Shown piece after piece: positions 17,285 through 25,454 of a stretch of 64,000 nucleotides of DNA. The position numbers and the translations under genes are program-made. The notes beneath the pieces are model-generated. The model was not told where the DNA came from. It saw only the letters and a list, made by a program, of their open reading frames with translations, and did not search any database. Each line of letters begins with the position of its first letter. Position 1 is the stretch's first letter. Origin of the DNA: Geobacter sp. (GTDB lineage Bacteria; Desulfobacterota; Desulfuromonadia; Geobacterales; Geobacteraceae); the NCBI GenBank assembly GCA_003314535.1, contig POSG01000013.1, positions 1 through 64,000 on the forward strand. The letters are read 5' to 3'.

Positions 17285-17479
17285 ATGGCAAAGGCGGCAT
17301 GGGTTAACCAGGACGAATGCATAAGTTGCGGACTTTGTGTCGAGAATGTCCCGGGCGCTTTCCGTTTCGCCGACAACGGCAAAGCTGAGTGTTTCGATCC
17401 TGCGGGCGCGTCTGAGGATGAAATCCAGTCGGGGGCTATTGACGTGTGCCCTGTGCAGTGCATTCACTGGAAGGAATGA
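17285..17479 (+). CDS. single-cluster [4Fe-4S] ferredoxin
   Basis: 64 residues, [26 protein letters not shown] split as start plus the cluster motif CISCGLC, with the fourth ligand in the later CPVQC segment. This is the pattern of small single-[4Fe-4S] ferredoxins, low-potential electron carriers in the cytoplasm. AAAGGAG lies 8 bases before the ATG. The rubredoxin-MoaD fusion follows 20 bases later with its own RBS, so they likely share a transcript. Confidence 0.85.
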   Translation: MAKAAWVNQDECISCGLCVENVPGAFRFADNGKAECFDPAGASEDEIQSGAIDVCPVQCIHWKE

Positions 17480-17499
17480 CGGCGGAGAGGAGGCAGATA

Positions 17500-17925
17500 A
17501 TGGAAAAGTACCAATGCAGGTGCCAGTATGTTTATGACCCCGCGTTGGGAGACCCTTCCCAAGGTATCCCGCCGGGCACACCCTTCGAGGATCTCCCTGA
17601 CAGTTGGATATGCCCCATGTGCGGCGCCAAAAAAGCATTTTTCATGAAAATGGAAGGCATGCCTACGTCGGAGGAAGGGCACCCCCCGATAAAGGTCAAA
17701 GTGAAGTGTTTCTCAACGATGGTCAAGGCCGATGCCTGTGACTACAAGGGAAGCACGGACTACGAAATGCCGGAGGGATCCACTGTTCACGATTTGATAG
17801 AGAAGCTTTCCCTGCCTCTGGAAGCAGTAAAGATCATTTTTGTGAACCACAGGGAGGCGGAAACTGACACGGTTCTGAAGGACGGGGACCAGGTGGCCTT
17901 CTCTCCGGTTACCGGCGCCATGTAG
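17500..17925 (+). CDS. rubredoxin-like domain fused to a MoaD/ThiS-like domain
   Basis: 141 residues. Residues 1-50 look like rubredoxin ([36 protein letters not shown]). The second metal knuckle is normal (CPMCG), but the first is CRCQ instead of CxxCG, one residue short. Residues about 62-141 read as a MoaD/ThiS ubiquitin-like fold ([40 protein letters not shown]). It ends TGAM rather than the Gly-Gly needed for sulfur-carrier activation. GAGAGGAGG precedes the ATG. The role is unknown; proximity to ferredoxin suggests electron transfer linked to a tungsten or molybdenum enzyme. Confidence 0.8.
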   Translation: MEKYQCRCQYVYDPALGDPSQGIPPGTPFEDLPDSWICPMCGAKKAFFMKMEGMPTSEEGHPPIKVKVKCFSTMVKADACDYKGSTDYEMPEGSTVHDLIEKLSLPLEAVKIIFVNHREAETDTVLKDGDQVAFSPVTGAM

Positions 17926-18020
17926 GGATCGGGCTCATGAGAGAAGCCGGATTTCGTTGTGACCTTGCCTGAGAAGAGCGAATGACGGCTCGCCGGTAGT
18001 GAAGGCAGAATGTTGTAGTC

Positions 18021-18812
18021 TCAAACATGCTTGTTCCCCGCCTTATGTGAATATTCGCTGCCTGCGGTTTCATTTTTCGCTGCATCCGGTTCTGCCTTCC
18101 GCCGGGTTCCCCTGCCTTGATGGGCATATGTGCTTACCAGCCAGGCAATAAGGCCTGCCATATAGAACTGCCCGATTACAGCCTCGAGGATTGCGAGAGC
18201 CTGGCTTCCGGGCAGTTTCGGCACGATGTCGCCGTAGCCTACAGTGGCGATGGTGATAAAGCTGAAATAGTTTAGCTTCGATTTTAAGGAGACATCCTGG
18301 TCAACGGACGAAGATTCCGGGATGGAAAAGCTGGCCGGCTCTATAACGGCGATCGCCTGGTAGAGGCAGGCAAAGATGAGTGCGATCAGGAAGTATGCGA
18401 TCAACGCTCCGAAAATCGTATCGAGGGTCACTTCATGACTTTTGAGAACGTAGCGCAGAATCAATACAACGAAGATGACCAGAAGCACGGCCCTTAGAAT
18501 GTCGGAGGAGAGGTAAAGAATTGTTGCGGTGAGTTTTCCGGCCCGTGTGGCGGCCCAGTCGAGGAGCGGTCCCATCAGCCATAGGAAGATGAGCGGCCAG
18601 CGGTATCGAACTTCAAACCCGGCAAAGGAGAGGCAGACGACCAGGATATTGAGGAACAGGATCGCCAGCAGTGCAGTCAGGAGTGGGGCATTGCGCAGAA
18701 GGGGGGCCAGGAGGATTGCCAGGATGAGGAAAATGAAAAGTTCCACAAACCCGATCGGTTTCCAGTTGATATGTCGGAATATTCCGGCTTTCCTGGTGTC
18801 TTGGATGGCCAT
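18021..18812 (-). CDS. ion channel family protein (K+ channel pore)
   Basis: 263 residues with about five or six hydrophobic segments and a pore signature TIATVGYGDIVPKLPGSQ near residue 190, the selectivity filter of potassium channels (TVGYGD). The pore helix is followed by a last membrane segment (ALAILEAVIGQFYMAGLIAWLV) and a short charged tail. There is no RCK domain. It is an inner-membrane protein, probably a K+ channel of the Ion_trans_2 type. The ATG at 18812 has only a weak RBS. Confidence 0.82.
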   Translation of the reverse strand: MAIQDTRKAGIFRHINWKPIGFVELFIFLILAILLAPLLRNAPLLTALLAILFLNILVVCLSFAGFEVRYRWPLIFLWLMGPLLDWAATRAGKLTATILYLSSDILRAVLLVIFVVLILRYVLKSHEVTLDTIFGALIAYFLIALIFACLYQAIAVIEPASFSIPESSSVDQDVSLKSKLNYFSFITIATVGYGDIVPKLPGSQALAILEAVIGQFYMAGLIAWLVSTYAHQGRGTRRKAEPDAAKNETAGSEYSHKAGNKHV

Positions 18813-18893
18813 GGCGTATTCACGCGGCGCATAATGGCCCGTGCTCCGGTTCTTTCCGGGCTGAGTCTTTATGTTGAAAAACTTCCGTACTGT

Positions 18894-19337
18894 TTATATT
18901 TTACCGGAGAGGATTCTTTTTACCAGCTCGCTTGCCTCCTTTCCGTCGTACCTCCCGGCATGATGCATTCCCAATGCTTTCATAACCTTGCCCATGCAGG
19001 CAGGGCTGGGATCGATGGATTCAATTTCAATCACCCTGTTGATTGCTTCCGCAAGGGAGTCGCCGGTCAGTTGGGAAGGAAGATATTCCATCAGGACTTC
19101 TATCTCCTTTTGAGCGTCTTCCCTGTTTGTTGCAGATCCGCCTGTTTTTTCGAGCATCTGCAGGTTTTCTCTGGCATTGTCGATGAATTTTTTCACGAAC
19201 CTTATCACCGTTGCGTCGTCCGGCTGTTTCGCATCCTTGCTTGCGTCAGCTATAAGCACTCCAAGGAGGTTCCTCCTTTTCTCGTCCCTGGCCTTCATGG
19301 CTTTAAGCCTGTCTTCCCGAATTTTCTCGATGAGCAT
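18894..19337 (-). CDS. GatB/YqeY domain protein
   Basis: 147 residues, typical YqeY length. It begins MLIEKIREDRLKAMKARDEKRRNLLGVL and contains EIEVLMEYLPSQLT and MGKVMKALGMHHAGRYDGKEAS. YqeY proteins resemble the tail domain of the GatB amidotransferase; their role in tRNA-linked metabolism is not established. AAGGAACTGAC lies just upstream of the ATG. Confidence 0.88.
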   Translation of the reverse strand: MLIEKIREDRLKAMKARDEKRRNLLGVLIADASKDAKQPDDATVIRFVKKFIDNARENLQMLEKTGGSATNREDAQKEIEVLMEYLPSQLTGDSLAEAINRVIEIESIDPSPACMGKVMKALGMHHAGRYDGKEASELVKRILSGKI

Positions 19338-19408
19338 GTCAGTTCCTTTCCCTGAAAATTGTTACGGGAGGCAGGAAAATTCCCCTGCGTCCAGGATTTT
19401 CATTCGAA

Positions 19409-20257
19409 TCATCCGTTGCCTTTCTTTCTGGCGAATGGTATGCGGGATTCGCACGGCACCTTTGTCTGGCAGAGGCCACAGCCGGTTTCCATGACCCCGT
19501 AGAGTTCTCCGACTGCATTTCTTACTTCTCCGTAAGCATAATCCTTGCACTTCTCCTTATCGTGTCCTCGAGTGGAAATGGCGCCGGCCGGACAGCGCTG
19601 AATGCACATGCCGCAGCTTCCGTCCCGGAAAAACAGGCAGTTGCTCCATGGGTCGGCGAAGCTTCTCCTTGTCGGATTGATCGCTGCATTGGTAATGACA
19701 CTGCCGCAGCGATGTGCAATGCCTTTTTCGGTTATGAAACCGTCGCTGAGGCTGAATGTCCCCAGACCCGCTGCATAGGCTGCGTGACGTTCCGACCATG
19801 TTGAGGCCATCCCCACCCTGGGATCCATGACCGGCCGCCACATGCCGGAAAGAAGCGGGGCAACAGCCTGGGCGCCGGCAAATCTCAGCATTTCCACGAG
19901 GCGCATGCGTAGGAGGGTGTTGAAGTGTTCTCCATGCGCGCGGGTCAGCGCCCATTCGCGTGAAGGCATGCTGTCTTCGCTGCGGTTGCTTTTGCGGGTC
20001 TTTTCGCTTATTGGCAGGGTCCAGCAGATTACTGTTGTCGCTTCCCCAACCTGCTCTCCATAGCAATTTTTCATTATCTCCGTCGGGGTCAGGTGAAACT
20101 CGCCGATGACTTTCTTGTATTCGCCGAAGAGCGGGTCGTCCCCTGCGGCGAACCCGATGAGCGGTTCCTCGAAATACGGCTGGTCGCTGTCGGGGAAGCG
20201 ATTGTCGGGGCTTTCCAGCACGAAGCTGACAATTTGATCACGAATCACGCTTTCCAT
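19409..20257 (-). CDS. iron-sulfur protein resembling the QueG/epoxyqueuosine reductase group
   Basis: 282 residues. The C-terminal part has two cluster motifs, SCGMCIQRCPAGAIS and a second set with CKDY and GCGLCQTKVPCES. WSERHAAYAAGLGTFSLSDGFITEKG is like QueG-related proteins (usually GKNGLLITPEYG), but the QueG catalytic region is not clearly conserved, so epoxyqueuosine reduction should not be assumed. The ATG at 20257 with GGGAG 6 bases upstream is preferred to the one at 20302. It is probably an anaerobic redox protein of unknown substrate. Confidence 0.7.
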   Translation of the reverse strand: MESVIRDQIVSFVLESPDNRFPDSDQPYFEEPLIGFAAGDDPLFGEYKKVIGEFHLTPTEIMKNCYGEQVGEATTVICWTLPISEKTRKSNRSEDSMPSREWALTRAHGEHFNTLLRMRLVEMLRFAGAQAVAPLLSGMWRPVMDPRVGMASTWSERHAAYAAGLGTFSLSDGFITEKGIAHRCGSVITNAAINPTRRSFADPWSNCLFFRDGSCGMCIQRCPAGAISTRGHDKEKCKDYAYGEVRNAVGELYGVMETGCGLCQTKVPCESRIPFARKKGNG

Positions 20258-20402
20258 AATCACTCCCGCATAAACTGCCTGGACAGGCCGGTTGAAAAAC
20301 ATACCGAATCATTATGGGCTTTCATGGCCCATTTTACAAGTTGAAGTCGATATTGAAGGATGAGTTAACAAACAGAGGATTTTGCCGCGGCGGAACCGAG
20401 AT

Positions 20403-20445
20403 TGTGAAGTCCCCCCGGCATTTGCATTGCCGGGGGGACTTCACA
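20403..20445. terminator. strong terminator hairpin
   Basis: An 18-bp inverted repeat (TGTGAAGTCCCCCCGGCA and its complement) follows the universal stress protein gene on the minus strand. Confidence 0.7.
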
Positions 20446-20505
20446 TGCACGAAATAGACCGGCTGGAATTGTCTGTTTGCCCGTTTTGCCGGTATCGGCT
20501 TCCTG

Positions 20506-20952
20506 CTATCTGACGAGCAGCACGGAGCACTTGGCTCCCAGGAGCACATGCCTGGCAACGCTGCCGATCAAGTATTTTGCCATGCCAGTGGTGCCGAGAG
20601 ATGAAATGACGATCAGATCGGCCGACCTTTCTTCGGCTTCCTTCAATATCATGTCATAGGGCACGCCGTCCTTGACATCCAGAGTCGCTTTTGCCGCTTC
20701 TTCTCCCACGAGTCTCTCGACCTGTTTTTTTATGCCTTCCTTAGCGCCTTCCATTACCTGTTTCTGCAGCTCATCGGCCAGTTTCACATCGATACAGTAA
20801 TCGACCGTGCATTGCGTAACGTGCTCCCCAACCACGTGGAGCACAAAGACTTCCGAGCCGAACTGCTTCGCAATCTCGAATCCCTGGCGAATGGCCTTGT
20901 CAGCGTGATCGGACATGTCTGTGGGAATGAGAATTCTGGACGGTTTGAACAT
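20506..20952 (-). CDS. universal stress protein (UspA family)
   Basis: 148 residues, the usual UspA length. It starts MFKPSRILIPTDMSDHADKA and ends with a variant of the nucleotide-binding motif (ISSLGTTGMAKYLIGSVARH, then CSVLLVR). The spacing between the second Gly and GS is shorter than the classical GxxGx9GS, so ATP binding is uncertain. GGAGG lies 9 bases before the ATG; the frame upstream to 21072 is not supported by an RBS. Confidence 0.9.
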   Translation of the reverse strand: MFKPSRILIPTDMSDHADKAIRQGFEIAKQFGSEVFVLHVVGEHVTQCTVDYCIDVKLADELQKQVMEGAKEGIKKQVERLVGEEAAKATLDVKDGVPYDMILKEAEERSADLIVISSLGTTGMAKYLIGSVARHVLLGAKCSVLLVR

Positions 20953-21291
20953 GACGGGTTTCCTCCTTTTGATTTGGATAGCGCCGAAAGTCGGCGATCT
21001 TAGCGACCGGCTCGCGGCGACCTGGAAGTGAACGGATTTTCCAGGATGATTATTCCGGCAGCAAGTTTGCAATGCATGGTCAGCGTCAAATCAATTCCTA
21101 GAAGTAATTATACCTGATAATTTGCATGTATGAATGTATGCCGGTCATAATTTATTTGCGCGCGAGACTGGTATTGCCGGAAAAGTTAGTGCAAAGTCCG
21201 GACTGAAATTTGCGGAAAATATGGTATCCTCTCTCTCCAGGGGGGTATGCCCTGGAATCCTGGTCGAAGTTGATCAATTCAAGGAGGTCGT
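20953..21291. other. divergent intergenic region of 339 bases
   Basis: It should hold the promoters of the universal stress protein (minus) and the small lipoprotein (plus). A possible -10 TATGGT lies at about 21221-21226 on the plus strand. No gene, repeat or known RNA is visible. Confidence 0.35.
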
Positions 21292-21588
21292 ATGCGCAGG
21301 TTGATGATGGTACTGCTGGCCGGACTGTTGTGTTGCGCTCCGCTGGGTTGCCAGAAAAAGGAAGGGACTGCCGAAAAGGCGGGTAAAGAAGTCGACAAGG
21401 CAGTGGAAAAGGTTGATTCGGCTGCCAAGGAAACGGCCGAAAAGGCGGGCAAGAAGCTTGAGGAAGCTGCTGACAAGTTGAAGGGAGCGGCAGAAAAGAC
21501 CGGTGAAAAATTCAAGGGTGCATCGGAGAAAGCCGGAAAGGAAATGGAAGAGGCCGGGAAAAAGGTGCAGGAAAAGGCGGCCAAGTAG
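21292..21588 (+). CDS. small Lys/Ala/Glu-rich helical lipoprotein
   Basis: 98 residues. Signal peptide with lipobox LGCQ near residue 20, then repeating amphipathic 11-residue-like units (EKAGKEVDKAVEKVDSAAKE, ETAEKAGKKLEEAADKLKGA) that resemble LEA-like or apolipophorin-like helices. Such proteins are periplasmic or outer-membrane attached and often stress-related. AAGGAGG lies 8 bases before the ATG and a strong terminator follows. Confidence 0.8.
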   Translation: MRRLMMVLLAGLLCCAPLGCQKKEGTAEKAGKEVDKAVEKVDSAAKETAEKAGKKLEEAADKLKGAAEKTGEKFKGASEKAGKEMEEAGKKVQEKAAK

Positions 21589-21625
21589 TAGCGATGGACT
21601 GAAGCGTTTTATACGGATTGCAGCG

Positions 21626-21660
21626 AAGGGCGCGGGAGCTGGAAGTTCCCGCGCCCTTTT
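21626..21660 (+). terminator. rho-independent terminator
   Basis: AAGGGCGCGGGA / TCCCGCGCCCTT stem, short loop and T-run, following the small lipoprotein gene. Confidence 0.85.
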
Positions 21661-21757
21661 CGCAGGTGCAGTGCGGGAAGTGGCAGGTCACCATGGCAGA
21701 CGTGCAGACGGCATCAAGCCATGCATGTTCATGGAGACGGCTGTTTGCCGGGCGGTT

Positions 21758-22327
21758 TCATGATCGCCCGGATGTAACTTCAAGGACAACGGATTCAGGG
21801 CTCTTCCGGGCGCAAAACCTGTGATCTACGGAGGTGTCGAAATACATGCAGTCACCTTCATCCAGGAGTATCTCCTCATTGTCGAGGAGAACGGACATCG
21901 TTCCTTGAATAACGAAAATAAAAGATTCTCCTTCATGGCTGTAAGTGGTGGAGTCCTCGGTTTCTTCAGCGAGGTTAATGAGGAACGGAGTCATCTTCTT
22001 GATCCTCATCCGCGATGAAAAGGGTTCGTATGAGTAGGTGTGGCGGCTTCCCGACCTGGAAACGACATGCGAAACTATCTTCCTGTCTTTTTTCCGGATG
22101 ATCTCGTACTTGCGTTCCTCGTCTTTTTCGGCGAAAAGCGTACTCATTTTGACGTTGAAGAATTTCGCTATTTTGGAAAGAGTCGGTATGGGCGGGGAAA
22201 TGTTGTTTTTCTCGATCTGTGAAAGAAGCGCAATGGAAAATCCTATTTCACTGGCAACGGAACGCAGTGTCAGGTTCCTTGCCAGACGCAATTCCCTCAA
22301 TTTTGAACCGATGTCGTACTCGATCAT
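21758..22327 (-). CDS. XRE-family regulator with C-terminal cupin
   Basis: 189 residues. N-terminal helix-turn-helix (GSKLRELRLARNLTLRSVAS, then SQIEKNNISPPIPTLSKIAKF) and a cupin_2 domain about residues 110-185 (YSHEGESFIFVIQGTMSVLL, EGDCMYFDTSVDHRFCA). Proteins of this build sense small molecules, often amino acids, polyamines or sulfur compounds, and control neighbouring or distant genes. No operator could be assigned. It is flanked by unrelated genes. Confidence 0.87.
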   Translation of the reverse strand: MIEYDIGSKLRELRLARNLTLRSVASEIGFSIALLSQIEKNNISPPIPTLSKIAKFFNVKMSTLFAEKDEERKYEIIRKKDRKIVSHVVSRSGSRHTYSYEPFSSRMRIKKMTPFLINLAEETEDSTTYSHEGESFIFVIQGTMSVLLDNEEILLDEGDCMYFDTSVDHRFCARKSPESVVLEVTSGRS

Positions 22328-22485
22328 GTCTTGTCCCGTTGCCTTGATGTGGATTTTTCCGGGTGCATCAAATGCTGGAAGGTGCTGGGAGGGGTTGGAG
22401 AAAGAGGCCCTTCCGAAAGTCTCCGATTCCGTTTACGATTAGTCCTGCGATCATCGGTTTGCCCTGCCTTACCGCCACGATTTGA

Positions 22486-22743
22486 CTAGACGATTTTGAT
22501 GTCCCATGAGTTTACCGGGGCACCGCTCGGGGTGTCGATGATGATGTTCCATTCCCCGGTATGCGGCGCGGTTATCGTTGCAGGAAACGATTCGAAATGA
22601 CCTCCGTAATAGCTGAAGATCTCCCCGTTCTTATAGGCGGTGAAATTGATTTCGTCGGTGAGCATGAAGTTGCAGGTGGATTCGCAGGTGAGTTCGACGA
22701 CATCGCCCTTGTTCAGCTGTTTTCTGGTGTGGATGAAATGCAT
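22486..22743 (-). CDS. DUF1883 domain protein
   Basis: 85 residues, MHFIHTRKQLNKGDVVELTC at the start and YYGGHFESFPATITAPHTGEW in the middle, matching the DUF1883 fold (a small beta-rich domain of unknown role). AAGGAGACA lies before the ATG at 22743; the frame runs open further upstream but without support. DUF1883 is sometimes fused to other domains elsewhere; here it stands alone. Confidence 0.8.
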   Translation of the reverse strand: MHFIHTRKQLNKGDVVELTCESTCNFMLTDEINFTAYKNGEIFSYYGGHFESFPATITAPHTGEWNIIIDTPSGAPVNSWDIKIV

Positions 22744-23085
22744 GGCTGTCTCCTTGTGCTGGTATTTTTTCCTGAAGGGATAAATCCGTTTTCCGGGAGG
22801 CTGTCGGATGCTGTTGATAGCCCGTCTGCTTCCGATTTGCGCAGATGATAAGGACCCTGAATATCCCGCAGAAAATGACGGGACAAACGCATGCATTGTA
22901 TAAAAATTTATATAACGAATCAATAGAATTTTCATTCGGGCAAATCGTTTGTTTGGCGGCTGCCTCGATACAGAGACACTAATCCGCTTTCTGTCAGGAT
23001 GGCAAAAGACAGGGATTGTTTTTGTATTCTTTTTAAGTGCGTCCGCGTTTTATGAATTGAAAATGGAAGGCGAGGTGAAGACACA

Positions 23086-23265
23086 ATGATCGAATGCGGA
23101 GACTGGCTCGGAAGAATAATGAGACGATTGCCGGTGATGCAACCCGGTACACTGGTGGCGACTTCGGAAGGGATCGGGGTCTTTCTCGGCAACCTGGGCG
23201 GCAACGATCGGATTTACGGGGTGATGAAAGGCGGCAGGACGTTAATCGAGATGTATCCCGCATGA
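23086..23265 (+). CDS. small hypothetical protein, 59 residues
   Basis: A short open frame with a plausible RBS (AGGTGA about 10 bases before the ATG) encodes MIECGDWLGRIMRRLPVMQP, a Gly-rich middle (GVFLGNLGGNDRIYGV) and an end MKGGRTLIEMYPA. A hairpin with GGCCGGAAG / CTTCCGGCC arms follows at 23317-23344. No family is recognised, but composition and placement look like a real small gene. Confidence 0.45.
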   Translation: MIECGDWLGRIMRRLPVMQPGTLVATSEGIGVFLGNLGGNDRIYGVMKGGRTLIEMYPA

Positions 23266-23316
23266 GAGCGGTGGCAATATCGGAACTTCTCTGCTCCCAA
23301 GATATTTCATGAGACA

Positions 23317-23344
23317 GGCCGGAAGTCGTGAAGGCCTTCCGGCC
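23317..23344. terminator. terminator-like hairpin
   Basis: GGCCGGAAG / CTTCCGGCC inverted repeat with a 10-base loop, about 50 bases after the small gene; no T-tract. Confidence 0.4.
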
Positions 23345-23660
23345 GGCCAGCGCGGGGCGAAGCGCCGGGGGGCTTGCAGTTCCCTTCGCGTCGTCAAATT
23401 GGTCGCTTAACCCGATTCATCCCGGTACCACCCTGAAAGGCTGGGCTTGAAATTATATCTGCCATACTTGCCTGCTCCTTTTTCTTTTGTCTGAATTTCG
23501 GTAAGTTTGCATGTCAGATCACTTTTTTCAAGCTGTTAGAGGCCTGCTGCCATTCCCGTGCCCCGGGGAGACTTTCCCGATGGAAACTATCCCGTGATCT
23601 TGTTCCTCCAAGGCTCCTTTGACAGTTCGGCTTGATTCTATCCGGTAGAGATTTTCCTTC

Positions 23661-23690
23661 TTGGCTGCCGGCTTGCCTGTACGATATAAT
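23661..23690 (+). promoter_or_regulatory. sigma-70 promoter upstream of the DNA repair pair
   Basis: TTGGCT (23661-23666) and a perfect TATAAT (23685-23690) with an 18-base spacer, about 70 bases before the methyltransferase start. The rest of the 495-base gap (23266-23760) holds the hairpin listed separately and imperfect palindromic sequence near 23560, with no gene. Confidence 0.6.
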
Positions 23691-23760
23691 CATCAAAGTC
23701 GATGAACATAGATCGTTTCCGATCCGAATAGACGGCGAATACACGTGAGGAGGTATTTCA

Positions 23761-24228
23761 ATGCTGTTTTTCAGGGAAACATCCATAGGCAGAATCGGAA
23801 TAGAAGATACTGATGACAGTATCGTTTCCGTATATTTTGAAACCGATGACGTCCCGAAAGACGTTGAATTGGGCGAGACGCCGCTCATACGCGAGGCTTT
23901 CGATCAGTTAGAGAGCTACCTGGCAGGCAGCCTGACCGAATTTTCCCTGCCGCTCAGGCCAGAGGGCACTCCTTTCATGAAAGATGTCTGGCGGAAATTA
24001 TGCGAAGTGCCCTACGGGCTGACGGCGAGCTACCAGGACATCGCCATAGCCGTAGGAAATCCACGGGCCGTTCGCGCGGTGGGGCAGGCCAACAACAGGA
24101 ATCCCATTCCCATCTTCATTCCCTGCCACCGTATCATCGGCAAAAGCGGCAAACTTGTGGGCTACGGCGGCGGGCTGGCGCTGAAAAAGAAACTGCTGGA
24201 ACTGGAGAAGCGCAATGAAGGTGTTTGA
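23761..24228 (+). CDS. ogt: methylated-DNA-[protein]-cysteine S-methyltransferase
   Basis: 155 residues. It removes the methyl group from O6-methylguanine by transfer to its own Cys. The active-site motif IPCHRIIG places the acceptor at Cys122; FMKDVWRKLCEVPYGLTASY and NPRAVRAVGQANNRNPIPIF are the conserved DNA-binding helices. GAGGAGGT precedes the ATG. It overlaps the AlkA-like glycosylase by 14 bases, forming a two-gene alkylation-repair operon. There is no Ada regulatory domain. Confidence 0.93.
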   Translation: MLFFRETSIGRIGIEDTDDSIVSVYFETDDVPKDVELGETPLIREAFDQLESYLAGSLTEFSLPLRPEGTPFMKDVWRKLCEVPYGLTASYQDIAIAVGNPRAVRAVGQANNRNPIPIFIPCHRIIGKSGKLVGYGGGLALKKKLLELEKRNEGV

Positions 24229-24820
24229 ATACGGCTGGCAGGAAATCGAGCACCTGAAAAAGAAGGACAAGAAGCTCGGCCTGGCCATCGATCGTATCGG
24301 CATGATCGAGCGCAGTGTCATTCCCGACCTCTTCGCGGCACTGGTCAAAAGCATTGTCGCACAGCAAATTTCTGCGAAGGCGGCCGACACGGTCTGGAGA
24401 AGGCTGGTTGACCAGTGCGGAGAAATCACTCCCCTGGCTGTATCTACTGTTGATGCGGAAATTATCCGGCAGTGCGGGCTCTCCCTGCGCAAGGCAGGCT
24501 ACATCAAGGGGATCGCGGAAGAGGTGATCCTTGGAAGGTTGAGCCTCTCCGAATTGCCCGAGTTGACCGATAGCGATTTGATCCGGCGCTTGTCCTCTCT
24601 GCCCGGCATCGGTGCCTGGACCGCAGAAATGCTGCTGATCTTTTCCCTGCAGCGACCGGACGTGGTCAGCTGGGGCGACCTGGGGATCCAGCGCGGCATG
24701 ATGCGCCTTTACGGGCTCGACAGGCTGGACAGGGCGGCCTTTGAGAAATACCGCAAACGTTATTCCCCCCATGGCTCGGTTGCTTCGCTCTATCTTTGGA
24801 AGATCGCCGCCGAACGTTGA
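24215..24820 (+). CDS. DNA-3-methyladenine glycosylase II-like (HhH-GPD)
   Basis: 201 residues. Helix-hairpin-helix motif LPGIGAWTAEMLLIFSLQRP followed by the catalytic Asp region VVSWGDLGIQRG, as in AlkA-type base-excision glycosylases. It lacks the N-terminal AlkA domain, a common short form. SIVAQQISAKAADTVWRRL is the usual helix before the substrate pocket. It is translationally coupled to ogt, so both direct and excision repair of alkylated bases come from one message. Confidence 0.9.
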   Translation: MKVFEYGWQEIEHLKKKDKKLGLAIDRIGMIERSVIPDLFAALVKSIVAQQISAKAADTVWRRLVDQCGEITPLAVSTVDAEIIRQCGLSLRKAGYIKGIAEEVILGRLSLSELPELTDSDLIRRLSSLPGIGAWTAEMLLIFSLQRPDVVSWGDLGIQRGMMRLYGLDRLDRAAFEKYRKRYSPHGSVASLYLWKIAAER

Positions 24821-24869
24821 CCGGCAAAGGCTCCGGTGCTGTCGTGCGCCGCGGATTTTGTTCCAGTCC

Positions 24870-25454
24870 TCAAACCCTTACAGCAGCCTGAATGTCATAG
24901 CTGCTTCCCCACTCATCGACAACCATATGCCGCAACGCGGCAACCTGTAAATCGCTCAACAGTCGCGGGTCGACCGTGGTTCGGAAGCAGTGGCTGACAC
25001 CGCTTGCCCGCACCAGTCCTGCGCTGCGTGCGGCAGCATGGCTGCTGCCGGGCACCCCCGTGATCAGCTCGTAATCAGGGAACGGCGCCTTTAAGTCCAT
25101 GCCGACCCAGTCCAGGCGGGGAAGCAGTTCGGCCAGTCTTTCCGGAAATGCCCCACCGGTGTGAAGTCCCGCCAGGAAGCCCATGCTCTTCACCATGTCG
25201 ATCGCCGGAAGCAGGCCCGGCTGCATGGTCGGCTCGCCGCCGCTGAACACCACGGCATCCAGCAGACCACGCCGCCGTTCGATAAAGCCAAGTACTTCAT
25301 CAAAGGAAAATCTTGCCGGCGCCGATTCATCCAACAGCTCCCGGTTGTGGCAGTAACCGCAGCGCCAGGGGCACCCCTGGCAGAAGACCACAGCGGCCAG
25401 ATGATCGGGGTAGTCGATGGTGGTGAAGGGGGTTAAGCCCCCAATTTTCAGCAT
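24870..25454 (-). CDS. nrdG: anaerobic ribonucleotide reductase activase (radical SAM)
   Basis: 194 residues. The cluster motif CPWRCGYC (CxxxCxxC) starts near residue 28, followed by FSGGEPTMQPG. It generates the glycyl radical on NrdD using S-adenosylmethionine. The start overlaps the nrdD stop by 7 bases. It belongs to the NrdG2/PflA-like short group rather than the E. coli NrdG type. Confidence 0.9.
   Translation of the reverse strand: MLKIGGLTPFTTIDYPDHLAAVVFCQGCPWRCGYCHNRELLDESAPARFSFDEVLGFIERRRGLLDAVVFSGGEPTMQPGLLPAIDMVKSMGFLAGLHTGGAFPERLAELLPRLDWVGMDLKAPFPDYELITGVPGSSHAAARSAGLVRASGVSHCFRTTVDPRLLSDLQVAALRHMVVDEWGSSYDIQAAVRV

Noticed and set aside
23540-23660. Third copy of the CATCCGGAA palindromic element
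   Set aside because: Only one arm-like segment (GGGGAGACTTTCCCGATGGA) is similar; the matching arm is not convincing.
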